Shown here: positions 16,530 through 25,258 of the stretch, one piece after another
Layout of the letters: each line of letters starts with the position of its first letter
Numbering within the stretch: the first letter of the stretch is position 1
Assembly: GCA_937923405.1 (NCBI GenBank)
Contig: CALDUY010000021.1
Coordinates: forward strand, 1 to 64,000
Length of the DNA: 64,000 nucleotides
Direction of reading: 5' to 3'
DNA from: an uncultured Gemmataceae bacterium
Lineage (GTDB): Bacteria > Planctomycetota > Planctomycetia > Gemmatales > Gemmataceae
Translations under genes and position numbers: made by a program
Notes under the pieces: model-generated
Seen by the model: only the letters and a program-made list of their open reading frames with translations
Databases searched by the model: none
Told to the model about the DNA's origin: nothing

Positions 16530-17585
16530 ATGAGATCACGTCGAGCTGGTTTTACGTTAATCGAATTGTTGGTGGTAATTGCCATCATCGCCATTTTGAT
16601 CGGCCTGCTGTTGCCGGCCGTGCAGAAGGTACGTGAGGCTGCTGCCCGCATGCAGTGCCAGAACAACCTCAAGCAAATTGGTTTGGCCTGCCACAACTAC
16701 GAATCAGCCAACGGCATGTTGCCGCCCTATCAACACACTAAGAACATCAATGGGGTGACCCGAACGTCCAACGCCAGCATCCTGGCCATGATCCTGCCCT
16801 ACGTCGAGCAGGCCAACAAGCTCAACCAGTTCCATCCGGATCTGAACTACGACGTCAACAGCGACGCTCGAATCGATCCCTCGATCACGCCGGCGACGTT
16901 CAATCAGACGCCGGCTCGAACCTCGGACGTGCCCATCTATCTGTGCCCCTCCGATGGTTCGCCGAATAACTACTTCAACGCTGGCCGCAACAACTATCGC
17001 GGCAACCAGGGAGCAACGGCCAACTCGCGCGAAGCGGGAGCGGCGGTCGGCATCTTCGGTGGGCCGTTCCCCTCCGGCGGCGCGGTCATGCGTGGACCGA
17101 CGCTGGTCGGCATTCAGGATGGCACCAGCAACACCGCCATGTTCTCCGAAGTCATGCGAGCTACTCTGGATTGGAACGCCCCTGCTGGCGTGTTCGACAA
17201 CACCACTCTGATGCGTGTGACTGGCCCGCTGCCCCACATGTTCGATGGCCGACAAGTTCCGATGTGCCAGAACGGCTCGGGCTTCGCCGGTCGACTGACC
17301 TACGGCGGGCATCAATACTATCGCGCCTTGAACTTCCTGCAAACCTACACGCACACGCTTCCGCCCAATTGGAACCGTCGGGTCAGCACGGGACAGCAAC
17401 GCTATAACTGCGGCAACTTCAACGATCTCAATCAGGCCCACATTGCCGCTAGCAGCTATCACTCCGGTGGGGTCAACCTGTGCATGGCCGATGGCAGCGT
17501 GCGTTTCGTTTCCGATGCGGTTGACTTCTTCGTCTGGCAGGCCACAGGCACACGCAACGGTGGCGAAGTCGCCAACCTCCCGTAA
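16530..17585 (+). CDS. DUF1559 pseudopilin-like protein
   Basis: The 351-residue product has a type IV pilin/type II secretion pseudopilin N-terminus: [20 protein letters not shown], cut after the glycine by prepilin peptidase, followed by [18 protein letters not shown] and the DUF1559 (SBP_bac_10) domain ending in SSYHSGGVNLCMADGSVRFV. Planctomycetes have dozens of these; their role is not settled but an envelope or secretion function is likely. I prefer the ATG at 16530 because GGAG lies 9 bases upstream; the ATG at 16524 is too close to it. A lipoprotein gene follows after 9 bases, a common pairing. Confidence 0.9.
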   Translation: MRSRRAGFTLIELLVVIAIIAILIGLLLPAVQKVREAAARMQCQNNLKQIGLACHNYESANGMLPPYQHTKNINGVTRTSNASILAMILPYVEQANKLNQFHPDLNYDVNSDARIDPSITPATFNQTPARTSDVPIYLCPSDGSPNNYFNAGRNNYRGNQGATANSREAGAAVGIFGGPFPSGGAVMRGPTLVGIQDGTSNTAMFSEVMRATLDWNAPAGVFDNTTLMRVTGPLPHMFDGRQVPMCQNGSGFAGRLTYGGHQYYRALNFLQTYTHTLPPNWNRRVSTGQQRYNCGNFNDLNQAHIAASSYHSGGVNLCMADGSVRFVSDAVDFFVWQATGTRNGGEVANLP

Positions 17586-17594
17586 GGATGTGAC

Positions 17595-17999
17595 ATGATG
17601 CGATTGATTAGTTGGACCGGTCTTCTGGGAATCGTTTTGCTGGTAGGCTGTGGTGGCGGAGCCGGCTCCAAGTCCGGCCCAACAGAGCCGTCGGATGCCG
17701 ACTTCGCCAATAACGTCGCCGACATGCTCAAGGAGTTTTCCGCTGCCTACAAGCGGGGTCCCGCTGGCGTGCAGGAGCTAAACGACGCTTCTGCTACCCA
17801 TCCGGTCGGGCATACTGCTGTCGTCAGCAACCGGTACATCGTCTTCTGGAAAGCGCCGATCAACCCCAGCGCCTCCAACACCGTCTTGGCCTATCACAAA
17901 GACGTCCCGACCAAGGGCGGCACAGTGATCATGCAAGACGGCTCGATCAAGACGATGACGGCCGACGAGTTCAAGAACGCTCCCAAGGCCGGCAAATAA
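17595..17999 (+). CDS. Small lipoprotein paired with DUF1559
   Basis: The 134-residue product has a lipoprotein signal peptide with lipobox LLVGC (cysteine near residue 19) followed by a GGGAGSKSG linker. The mature part ([24 protein letters not shown] ... [18 protein letters not shown]) has no family I can name. It lies 9 bases after the DUF1559 gene and is surely cotranscribed; such DUF1559-lipoprotein pairs recur at 47.1-48.8 kb in the opposite order of promoter distance. It would be lipidated by Lgt. Confidence 0.75.
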   Translation: MMRLISWTGLLGIVLLVGCGGGAGSKSGPTEPSDADFANNVADMLKEFSAAYKRGPAGVQELNDASATHPVGHTAVVSNRYIVFWKAPINPSASNTVLAYHKDVPTKGGTVIMQDGSIKTMTADEFKNAPKAGK

Positions 18000-18027
18000 C
18001 CTCGCTCTATGCAGTTTTCGCCAGATC

Positions 18028-18036
18028 TGCTATGCT
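18028..18036 (+). promoter_or_regulatory. Extended -10 element before the lepA 5' copy
   Basis: TGCTATGCT matches the extended -10 consensus TGnTAtnnT and lies 49 bases before the ATG of the truncated lepA copy. A nearly identical TGCTATCCT precedes the intact lepA at 19708-19716, although the two upstream regions otherwise differ. Confidence 0.5.
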
Positions 18037-18084
18037 TCTCGGGACGGTGATTCCATCCCGCCCCGAGGAGCAGCAGTGCCCCCC

Positions 18085-18207
18085 ATGACCGATCCGCAGT
18101 TCATCCGCAACTTTTCCATCATTGCCCACATCGATCACGGCAAAAGCACTCTGTGCGATCAGCTCTTGCTCAAGACCGGCGCGATCAGCGAGCGCGACTT
18201 CCGCTAA
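18085..18207 (+). pseudogene. Duplicated 5' end of lepA (40 codons, then stop)
   Basis: These 40 codons encode exactly the first 40 residues of the LepA protein at 19753 ([20 protein letters not shown] to SERDFR), ending at once in TAA. The first 92 bases are identical to lepA. Five third-codon-position differences then cluster in codons 31, 32, 33, 35 and 36, all synonymous, and the last 12 bases are identical again. Similarity starts at the ATG and stops after codon 40. It is followed by a 1.5-kb segment with two genes and then by the intact lepA. See findings for interpretation. Confidence 0.9.
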
Positions 18208-18330
18208 GTTTTATCGATGTTGAGAATGTTGCCGATTTTTCTGTTGACGACTTGGGGGGGGGTAAATTGGGTGAGGCGAAGGAGAGTTGGTGCCAACTCC
18301 GCCTACACACCAATCGTGGATCATCCTCTC

Positions 18331-18699
18331 ATGTTCACCAAGATTCGCCTCTGTCTCGTCATCCTGTTCGCCGCGACTGCCGTGTACGCGGCCACCATCA
18401 CGGACGATGCCGGCTACCCGAAGTCTGATGCTAATGGCAAGATTAACGTCTCGGGAACTTACACGATCGACAAGGACAAGGGAGAGAAGCTCCTCTACAT
18501 TGAGATGATTTGTCACCCAAAGGCTGGCGGTCAGGGTGCCCAAGAGACTATCGACTCTAAGGGCGGCAACTTCAACGGTCAGGTTAGTGGGCTAACTTCC
18601 GGTGTCACTTATGAAGTGTATACTCACATGCGATACCAAGACAAGGAGTCTAATAAGAAAGACCTCTATACTCCTACGGTGTCGGTGAAAGTCCAATAG
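18331..18699 (+). CDS. Small exported beta-rich protein, unknown
   Basis: The 122-residue product has a signal peptide (LCLVILFAATAVYA) and a mature domain of about 100 residues with alternating polar and hydrophobic strands: KINVSGTYTIDKDKGEKLLYIEM, GNFNGQVSGLTSGVTYEVYTHM, TPTVSVKVQ. This looks like a fibronectin type III or similar Ig-like fold, but I cannot name the family. The gene is visibly less GC-rich than its neighbours, with many AT-ending codons, and it lies inside the segment enclosed by the two lepA 5' ends, so it may be acquired. The ATG at 18331 starts the signal peptide. A DUF1559 gene follows 113 bases later. Confidence 0.6.
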   Translation: MFTKIRLCLVILFAATAVYAATITDDAGYPKSDANGKINVSGTYTIDKDKGEKLLYIEMICHPKAGGQGAQETIDSKGGNFNGQVSGLTSGVTYEVYTHMRYQDKESNKKDLYTPTVSVKVQ

Positions 18700-18812
18700 T
18701 TCACCATATTCGCCAAAGTGTGTCTTCCATCTTAGCTGAACCAGTTCGGTTTGTTGCAAACGAACTGCTGGACGGAATCACTGGCCCATCCCGGATAGAC
18801 GGAAGGTGAGAG

Positions 18813-19661
18813 ATGGTCAGGAAGGGAATCACACTGATCGAGTTGCTGGTTGTGATCGCTATCATCGCGGTGCTGATTGGCTTGCTGATTCCCGCCGTTC
18901 AGAAGGTGCGGGAAGCAGCAGCCCGTGTATCCAGCATGAACAACCTGAAACAGATCGTCCTCGCCACGCACACTTTTGCAGCCACTCACTCTGACAAGCT
19001 TCCTACCATCGATGGGAACGTGCGAGGACCTAACCCAGCCCACTCGCTTTTGGCTGCTCTGCTGCCCTACCTCGAGCACGAAGCCCTTTACGCTTCCGTT
19101 CTTCGCAAAGATCCGGTGTTCGACACCCGCGTGGAGCGATTTCTTAGCCCTGCGGACCCGACGAGGGAGCCGATTGATAAATACGCTCCGATCGGCACAG
19201 CCAGTTATGCGGCTAACGCTCAAGTGTTCTCAGGAAGCCCCTCTTTGACCTCAACCTTCGCTGACGGAACCTCGCAGACCATTGCCTTCGCGGAGCATTA
19301 TGCTCGGTGCCATGGAACCTACTATCTCTGGGCAATGTACCGGGGTGACCACAACCCTCATCGGGCCTCGTTCGCGGATGGGGGCGAACTGTTTAATGGT
19401 CGTCACGGCGGGGACGACTACCCGATTACCGAAGGCTCGCCGCCGGTGACCCGTGGACTCCACCCGAGCCGAACCTTTCAACTTGCCCCACTCCCATGGC
19501 CTGAGTGTGACCCTGGCCTGCCAAACTCCCCCCACCGCAGTGGCATGCTTGCCGCACTTGCGGATGGTAGCGTGCGAACGCTCGGCCGGGGCATGTCGGA
19601 GACGACCTTCTGGGGCGCGGTGACCCCGGCAAGCGGCGAGACGCTCGGTCCCGACTGGTGA
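18813..19661 (+). CDS. DUF1559 pseudopilin-like protein (short form)
   Basis: The 282-residue product starts with a prepilin-type leader, [20 protein letters not shown], followed by [21 protein letters not shown] and a shortened DUF1559 domain: a central TSFADG-like [20 protein letters not shown] segment and a C-terminal [17 protein letters not shown] that corresponds to the usual HSGG...ADGSVRF motif. It is about 70 residues shorter than the gene at 16530. GGAAGGTGAG precedes the ATG. It lies within the cassette between the two lepA 5' ends, 91 bases before the intact lepA. Confidence 0.88.
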   Translation: MVRKGITLIELLVVIAIIAVLIGLLIPAVQKVREAAARVSSMNNLKQIVLATHTFAATHSDKLPTIDGNVRGPNPAHSLLAALLPYLEHEALYASVLRKDPVFDTRVERFLSPADPTREPIDKYAPIGTASYAANAQVFSGSPSLTSTFADGTSQTIAFAEHYARCHGTYYLWAMYRGDHNPHRASFADGGELFNGRHGGDDYPITEGSPPVTRGLHPSRTFQLAPLPWPECDPGLPNSPHRSGMLAALADGSVRTLGRGMSETTFWGAVTPASGETLGPDW

Positions 19662-19707
19662 CGCGATACGAACCCGACGATCGTCCCTATCCGCTCCTCG
19701 CCGGTTG

Positions 19708-19716
19708 TGCTATCCT
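19708..19716 (+). promoter_or_regulatory. Extended -10 element before intact lepA
   Basis: TGCTATCCT fits the extended -10 consensus and lies 36 bases upstream of the lepA start. It lies inside the cassette, so lepA would now be driven by a promoter brought in with it. Confidence 0.5.
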
Positions 19717-19752
19717 GTGAACTGCCCTTGAAGCAGGAGAGCCGCTTTCGCC

Positions 19753-21552
19753 ATGACCGATCCGCAGTTCATCCGCAACTTTTCCATCATTGCCCACATC
19801 GATCACGGCAAAAGCACTCTGTGCGATCAGCTCTTGCTCAAGACTGGTGCTATCAGTGAACGCGACTTCCGCAACCAGGTGCTCGATTCGATGGACCTGG
19901 AACGCGAACGCGGCATCACCATCCGCATGCATCCCGTTACGGTGTACCACGAGTACAAAGGCAAGACCTACGAACTGAACCTCGTCGATACCCCTGGGCA
20001 CGTCGATTTTGGCTACGAAGTCTCGCGTAGTCTGGCCGCCTGTGAAGGGGCGGTCCTACTCGTCGATGCCACCCAGGGCGTGCAGGCCCAGACCGTAGCC
20101 AACGCCTACCTGGCCATTGAGCATGATCTGACCATTGTGCCAGTGTTGAACAAGATCGACATGGCGATCGCTCGGCCTGAAGCTGTCGCCGAGGAGATGG
20201 ATTCCGCCCTAGGGATCAAAGCGGACGAAATCTTGCACGCCAGCGGCAAGACGGGCCAAGGCGTCGAGGAAGTGCTAGCCGCTGTCATCGACCGTGTGCC
20301 GGCTCCTTCAGGCGACGTCAATGCTCCCCTGAAAGCTCTGGTTTATAACAGCCATTTCGACTCTTACAAGGGGGTTGTAGTCTACGTTCGAGTCAAGGAA
20401 GGCACGCTCCGCAAGGGCCAGCGAATCAAGCTGATGCGTGGCGGGAACGAGTACGAGGTCGCCGACATCGGTCAGTTTCGTCCCGCGCCGACCTCGTGTT
20501 CCCAACTGGTGGTCGGCCAAGTCGGCTACTTCATGGCCCAGATTAAGAACATTGCTGATGTTCACATCGGCGACACCGTGACAGACGCCTTGAACCCCAC
20601 TGCCGAGGCCCTGCCGGGTTACAAGGAACCCAAGCCGATGGTCTTCAGCGGACTGTATCCGACTAACAACAACGACTTCGAGACACTCCGCGAGGAACTG
20701 GCGAAGCTACGTCTGAACGATTCTAGCTTCGTCTATCAGCCCGAGGTCAGCGAAGGATTGGGATTCGGCTTCCGCTGCGGCTTTTTGGGCATGTTGCATC
20801 GCGAAATCATCCAGCAACGCCTAGAACGCGACTGCGACCTCGACCTGGTGCAGACCGCTCCGAACGTGACCTACGAGATTCTGACCCGACGTGGCGAAAC
20901 CCTTCTGATCGATAATCCGCAGAAGGTGCCCGATGCCGGTCAGATCGAGGAGTTCCGCGAACCGATCGTCCGCATCAACTTTCTGATCCCGGCGGAGAAC
21001 ATCGGCGACCTGATGACGCTGTGTCACGAACGCCGAGCTGTCTACGTTCGCACCGAGTACCTGAGTCAGTCGCGGGTGATTCTCGTCTTCGAGATGCCGC
21101 TCGCAGAGATCATCTACGATCTGTACGACAAGTTAAAATCGGTGACGCACGGCTACGGCACGATGGATTATGAAGTGATCGGCTTCCGTCCCGCCGATCT
21201 GGTCCGTCTAGACGTGCTGGTGCATCACAAGCGAGTCGATGCCCTATCGACGATCGTGCATCGCAGCAACGCCGAGCGCCGCGGTCGGATTCTGTTAAAG
21301 AAGCTGCGCGAGGAGATCGATCGTCACTTGTTCGAGGTGGTGCTTCAGGCCGCGATTGGCAGTCGAATCATTGCTCGTGAAAACATCGCCGCCATCAAGA
21401 AAAACGTGACGGCGAAGTGCTATGGCGGCGACATCACCCGCAAGCGGAAGCTGTGGGCCAAACAGGCAGCCGGCAAGAAGCGAATGAAGATGATCGGCCA
21501 GGTCGAGCTGCCGCAGGAAGCCTTCCTCGCCGTGCTGGAGACCGATGAATGA
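19753..21552 (+). CDS. lepA: Elongation factor 4 (LepA), back-translocating GTPase
   Basis: The 599-residue product has the full LepA length and layout: G domain with G1 [10 protein letters not shown]2 RGITIRMHPV, G3 DTPGHVDF and G4 NKID, domain II, then the LepA-specific C-terminal domain ending in KKNVTAKCYGGDITRKRKLWAKQAAGKKRMK, which contacts the A-site tRNA. It binds ribosomes and acts on stalled or mistranslocated complexes. An intact copy is needed because the 40-codon copy upstream is a fragment. Its stop overlaps the Uma2 start by 4 bases (ATGA). Signal peptidase I lies 1.2 kb downstream, recalling the lepA-lepB order of E. coli. Confidence 0.97.
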   Translation: MTDPQFIRNFSIIAHIDHGKSTLCDQLLLKTGAISERDFRNQVLDSMDLERERGITIRMHPVTVYHEYKGKTYELNLVDTPGHVDFGYEVSRSLAACEGAVLLVDATQGVQAQTVANAYLAIEHDLTIVPVLNKIDMAIARPEAVAEEMDSALGIKADEILHASGKTGQGVEEVLAAVIDRVPAPSGDVNAPLKALVYNSHFDSYKGVVVYVRVKEGTLRKGQRIKLMRGGNEYEVADIGQFRPAPTSCSQLVVGQVGYFMAQIKNIADVHIGDTVTDALNPTAEALPGYKEPKPMVFSGLYPTNNNDFETLREELAKLRLNDSSFVYQPEVSEGLGFGFRCGFLGMLHREIIQQRLERDCDLDLVQTAPNVTYEILTRRGETLLIDNPQKVPDAGQIEEFREPIVRINFLIPAENIGDLMTLCHERRAVYVRTEYLSQSRVILVFEMPLAEIIYDLYDKLKSVTHGYGTMDYEVIGFRPADLVRLDVLVHHKRVDALSTIVHRSNAERRGRILLKKLREEIDRHLFEVVLQAAIGSRIIARENIAAIKKNVTAKCYGGDITRKRKLWAKQAAGKKRMKMIGQVELPQEAFLAVLETDE

Positions 21553-22240
21553 GTGCCGAACTCTCGCGCAAGAAAGTCACCTTCTGCGTCGAGGAAGATC
21601 AATTCATCACTGTTCCTGATTGGGTGACCGACATCGACGCCTTTCGCCGCTGGCTCGACGAAGACCGCCTGCCGGAGAAGTTACGGGTGTGGTGGCTCAA
21701 AGGCGAGGTGTTCCTGGACATGAGCAAGGAACAGATATTCACACATGTCCTAGTAAAGACGGAGTTCGCTTTCGTCCTGACGGGGCTGGCGAAAAAAAGA
21801 AGCTCGGGCTGTATTTCACCAATGGCGTGTTGCTCAGCAATTTCGCGGCAGACATCTCCGGCAACCCCGACGGGTTATTCCTGACCTACACGACGCGGCA
21901 AACCGATCGAGTGCGGCTGATTGAAGGCAGAGACGGCGGGTTCGTCGAGCTGCAAGGCAGTCCGGACATGGTTCTAGAAATCTTGAGCAAAAGTTCCGAA
22001 ACCAAGGATGAAGTGCTGCTCAAGCAGGGCTACTGGGAGGCCGGCATTCCCGAATACTGGTTGGTCGATGCCCGAAACGAGCCGCCGCGTTTCGATCTCC
22101 ATCGGCACACGTCCCGAGGTTATGTCGTCACGCGCAAGCAACAGGGATGGGTCAAGTCGGCGGTGTTCGGCCAATCGTTCCGCTTGGTGGTGCAGGTCGG
22201 GCCGCGGAACGACCCCGAATACACCCTGGAGGTGCGATGA
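21549..22240 (+). pseudogene. Uma2 family (DUF820) protein with a frameshift at an A7 run
   Basis: Two frames together give one Uma2 protein of about 230 residues. The first frame, from the ATG at 21549, encodes the N-terminal part (FRRWLDEDRLPEKLRVWWLKGEVFLDMS). The second encodes the core: FVELQGSPDMVLEILSKSS, which holds the D and E of the PD-(D/E)xK-like nuclease site, and GIPEYWLVDARNEPPRF with the W-x-V-D motif. They meet at seven A residues (21792-21798); one extra A would restore frame. Uma2 proteins are common in planctomycetes and cyanobacteria and have an unclear, possibly nuclease, role. It may be a true mutation, a sequencing error or transcript slippage. The start overlaps the lepA stop. 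Confidence 0.75.
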
Positions 22241-22635
22241 CCCTGCTCGTGGTCGTCGTGGTTCTCGTCGTCGTCAATGTGCCGCTCAATGCGGGCATCT
22301 TCTTGCTAGCCTGTCGAGTCGCTCGTCTGACAGAAATCAGCTTTCGACGTGCTTTGGGGATTACCCTGCTGGTGTTCGTGACTGGTTGGCCCGTGTTACT
22401 GCTGGTCCTGGCAGTGGGCTGGTTCGGTTGGGAAGTGCCGCCAAGGACGTTGGCCCGCTGGACCTTGCCGCTGCTGAGTCTCGTCGTGCCGTTGACGATT
22501 CACAAATGGACGTTGGGTCAGCCGTGGGGACGCACGCTGGTGGTGTTCGTCGTCTGGCGTGTGCTGACACTGGGGCAATCGGGGCTGGTGCTGGTCGGGC
22601 TGTGGCAAGTCGCGCCGGAACTGCTCGAACTCTGA
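22237..22635 (+). CDS. Small integral membrane protein, unknown
   Basis: The 132-residue product is almost entirely hydrophobic with about four transmembrane segments (LLVVVVVLVVVNVPLNAGIF, ALGITLLVFVTGWPVLLLVL, WTLPLLSLVVPLTI, TLVVFVVWRVLTLGQSGLVLV). I recognise no family. The ATG overlaps the stop of the Uma2 gene by 4 bases, so it is translationally coupled to it, and lepB lies 160 bases downstream. A role in the membrane next to the lepA-lepB pair cannot be defined further. Confidence 0.6.
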   Translation: MTLLVVVVVLVVVNVPLNAGIFLLACRVARLTEISFRRALGITLLVFVTGWPVLLLVLAVGWFGWEVPPRTLARWTLPLLSLVVPLTIHKWTLGQPWGRTLVVFVVWRVLTLGQSGLVLVGLWQVAPELLEL

Positions 22636-22794
22636 CGCCTCTTGTTGCAGGACGGCACTGTTGTGTACTATCCCTGTATCAACCGTGCCGGGGAAGCAGA
22701 CTTTTTGGTCTGGAGAAACGGCCACGAAAGGCGGAGGCCGCGCCGCCGAACTACTTCGGTAGCCCGTGCTGCTTCGCGACTCTGAAGGTGGGAA

Positions 22795-24810
22795 ATGACT
22801 GACAAACCGTTGCCGTCGCCTGATACCGCTTCTACTGCATCGCCTGCTGGGACTGCTCCGCAGACGAGCGAACCTGTGACCATCCTCGCGACCAATTCCA
22901 GGTCCGGGAACGAGCCCCCCTCCACGGCCCGAGCGTCCTTCCAATCGGTGCTGCTATATTACGCCATTAACTTTGGGTTGCTGGCTGGGTTGTGGGGCAT
23001 CTCTTGCCTGATTCTGCTGTTGCTCAAATACAAAACCGCCGAGGCGATCGGCTTCGCCACGGTCATCACTCTGGTGGGATCGTTCTTCACGCGCTCGCTG
23101 ATTCCCCAGCTGGCCGAGAAAGCAAGACCCTCGACCACGCCCGCGCCGCAACAGATCGACAGTGCCCGCGAGATCATCGAGACTGTGGTTTTCGTCGTTG
23201 TTCTGGTGCTGCTGTTGAAGTCGTTCACCGCCGAGGCTTTCGTCATTCCCACTGGGTCGATGGCCGAGACCCTATGGGGTTATCAGAAGATTGTCACCTG
23301 TCCACAGTGCGGTTTGGAGTTTCCCGTCAACTGCTCGCAGGAAGTCGATCCTTCCGACGGCCAGGCCCCGATTGCCGTTTCTAGCTGCACCTGTCCGAAC
23401 TGTCGGCTGGACATCAAACTGTGGCGACCCGATCCGCGCCGGCCAAACGAAGCGATGCCCGCACAGGCCGATCTCATTCGCGATCCGACCTGGCGCAGTG
23501 GTGATCGCGTCCTGGTCGCCAAGTTTGTCTACGATTTGCTCGATCGGGAACCGGACCGACTCGATGTCGTGGTCTTCCGCTTTCCTGGCGAGAGCAATTT
23601 CCCCTACACCGGTCCGGTCAAGCGCCATACGCCGATGAACTACATCAAACGCCTCGATGGTAAGTCCGGCGAGACGATCGGGATCCATCGCGGCAAGCTC
23701 TGGGTGCTGTCGCCGGAAAAGAGTCCTAAGTACGACGACTACGAACGAGCCAAGAATGACCCCAGTTTGATGGCCCAGCTCTGGCGGCGCGAATTCTTGC
23801 ATCATGACGACCCAAGAGCCAAGGAACTCTTTTACGAAGGACAGTTCGACATCGTCCGCAAGAAGCCGGAGAACCTGTTGGCGATGCGGCGGCTGGTCTA
23901 CGACAACGATCATCAAGCACGCGATCTGCTGGGATCGGAAAAACACCAACGCTGGTCTGCGGTTGAAGGCAGCAACTGGGTCGCCGACGGACCGACCGGC
24001 TTCCGCCACGTCGGCAACACCGACACCACCGCCTGGCTGCGCTATCGTCATCTACTGCGCTACAACGATGGCATGCCTCAACTCATCACCGACTTTCTCG
24101 GCTACAACGCCTGGAGAGGTGGCATTCACAGTGTGCCCAGCGAAAACTGGGCGTCGGATCTGATGATCGAATGTACTGTGAAGGTCGACAAGCCCGAGGG
24201 CACCTTCGTGCTGGAGCTGTCGCGCGGCACGCATCGCTACCAGGCTTCGTTTGATCTGAAGACCGGCTCCTGCACGCTGTACGATCTGCACAACGATCAG
24301 GCTCCTCGGACTATGGGCGAGGCCGCCACAACCATGAACAAGGCTGGCACCTATCAGGTGCGTTTCGCCAACATGGATGATCGCCTGCTGGTCTGGGTGG
24401 ATGACAAACTCCCCTTCGGCGAGGGAATCACCTATGGCCCTGAGAGGAAGTTGGTGCCGACCCGCGAGAACGATCTGGAGCGTCCTGTCAGCATTGGTTC
24501 GCGCGGAGCCAAGGTGGCGGTCAGCAAGCTCAAAGTCTACCGCGACACCTACTACACCACGGCACGGGGCGATCAGCCGGCGTCGGCGGACGTGGGCGAC
24601 TTCCGGCCAATGGATCCGGCGACCTTCGCCGCCTGGGCGGATGCTCCGGTCTCGACCTACTATGTGCAGCCGGACCACTACCTCTGCCTAGGCGACAACA
24701 GCGCCGAAAGCTCCGATGGCCGCACTTGGGGGCTGGTCCCCAAACGCCTACTGTTGGGCCGTGCTCTGCTGGTTTACTATCCGTTCGCACGGGCTGGTCG
24801 TATTCGCTGA
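22795..24810 (+). CDS. lepB: Signal peptidase I, very large planctomycete form
   Basis: At 671 residues this S26 peptidase is about twice the E. coli length. Two membrane segments (about 50-75 and 80-100) and a third near 125-145 precede the catalytic domain. The serine lies in FVIPTGSMAETLWG (near residue 156) and the lysine in PMNYIKRLDGKSGE (near 284); the C-terminal box YLCLGDNSAESSDGRTWG is near 630. Two unusual insertions are present. A zinc ribbon (CPQCGLEFPVNC and CTCPNC, about residues 166-203) sits right after the serine box. A region of about 340 residues (290-625) sits between the lysine box and the GDN box; its part at about 460-590 looks like a concanavalin/jelly-roll fold. It cleaves signal peptides of the many exported proteins seen here. 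Confidence 0.9.
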   Translation: MTDKPLPSPDTASTASPAGTAPQTSEPVTILATNSRSGNEPPSTARASFQSVLLYYAINFGLLAGLWGISCLILLLLKYKTAEAIGFATVITLVGSFFTRSLIPQLAEKARPSTTPAPQQIDSAREIIETVVFVVVLVLLLKSFTAEAFVIPTGSMAETLWGYQKIVTCPQCGLEFPVNCSQEVDPSDGQAPIAVSSCTCPNCRLDIKLWRPDPRRPNEAMPAQADLIRDPTWRSGDRVLVAKFVYDLLDREPDRLDVVVFRFPGESNFPYTGPVKRHTPMNYIKRLDGKSGETIGIHRGKLWVLSPEKSPKYDDYERAKNDPSLMAQLWRREFLHHDDPRAKELFYEGQFDIVRKKPENLLAMRRLVYDNDHQARDLLGSEKHQRWSAVEGSNWVADGPTGFRHVGNTDTTAWLRYRHLLRYNDGMPQLITDFLGYNAWRGGIHSVPSENWASDLMIECTVKVDKPEGTFVLELSRGTHRYQASFDLKTGSCTLYDLHNDQAPRTMGEAATTMNKAGTYQVRFANMDDRLLVWVDDKLPFGEGITYGPERKLVPTRENDLERPVSIGSRGAKVAVSKLKVYRDTYYTTARGDQPASADVGDFRPMDPATFAAWADAPVSTYYVQPDHYLCLGDNSAESSDGRTWGLVPKRLLLGRALLVYYPFARAGRIR

Positions 24811-24848
24811 GGAGTCGGCATGTCGATCCAGCCTCAGGAGAGCATGGC

Positions 24849-25250
24849 ATGACCACGGGGGAGATTCAGATTCGCGTCCGCTACGCCGAGACCGACCGCA
24901 TGGGCTTTTTGCACCATGCCAACTATCTGATCTACTTCGAGCAGGCCCGCACCGAACTGCTGCGCGCGATGGGGGCAACCTACAAGGATCTCGAAGATCA
25001 GGGGTTCCTCCTGGTTCTCACCAAAGTAGAGGTGAAATATCATAAACCAGCGCACTATGATGATCTTCTGACGATCCGAACCACGGTACAGCGCACCACG
25101 TTCGTTCGTATCGATCATCGCTACGAAGTGCTACGCGAAGGCGTGCTGCTCGCTGAGGGAGCAACAACGTTGGCCTGTATCGATCGCGAGGGCAAACCGC
25201 AAGCCCTGCCGGAGTTTCTCCGTAGCGACCCCAAGAAAGCCCAGGAGTAG
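24849..25250 (+). CDS. ybgC: YbgC-family acyl-CoA thioesterase
   Basis: The 133-residue hot-dog-fold thioesterase carries the family active-site motif RYAETDRMGFLHHANYLIYFEQART, with the catalytic Asp in ETD and the HHANY turn, and ends in ATTLACIDREGKPQALPEFL. In proteobacteria YbgC hydrolyses acyl-CoA esters or acyl-ACP and is the first gene of the tol-pal operon. The same order holds here: a TolQ-like gene follows after 8 bases and a TolR-like gene after that. The ATG at 24849 gives the family N-terminus. The symbol is given by family and synteny. Confidence 0.88.
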   Translation: MTTGEIQIRVRYAETDRMGFLHHANYLIYFEQARTELLRAMGATYKDLEDQGFLLVLTKVEVKYHKPAHYDDLLTIRTTVQRTTFVRIDHRYEVLREGVLLAEGATTLACIDREGKPQALPEFLRSDPKKAQE

Positions 25251-25258
25251 CAGCCATC

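Noticed and set aside
22008-22802. Long plus-strand ORF over Uma2 and the membrane protein gene
   Set aside because: An arginine/serine-rich shadow frame; the overlapping frames carry the Uma2 and membrane features.
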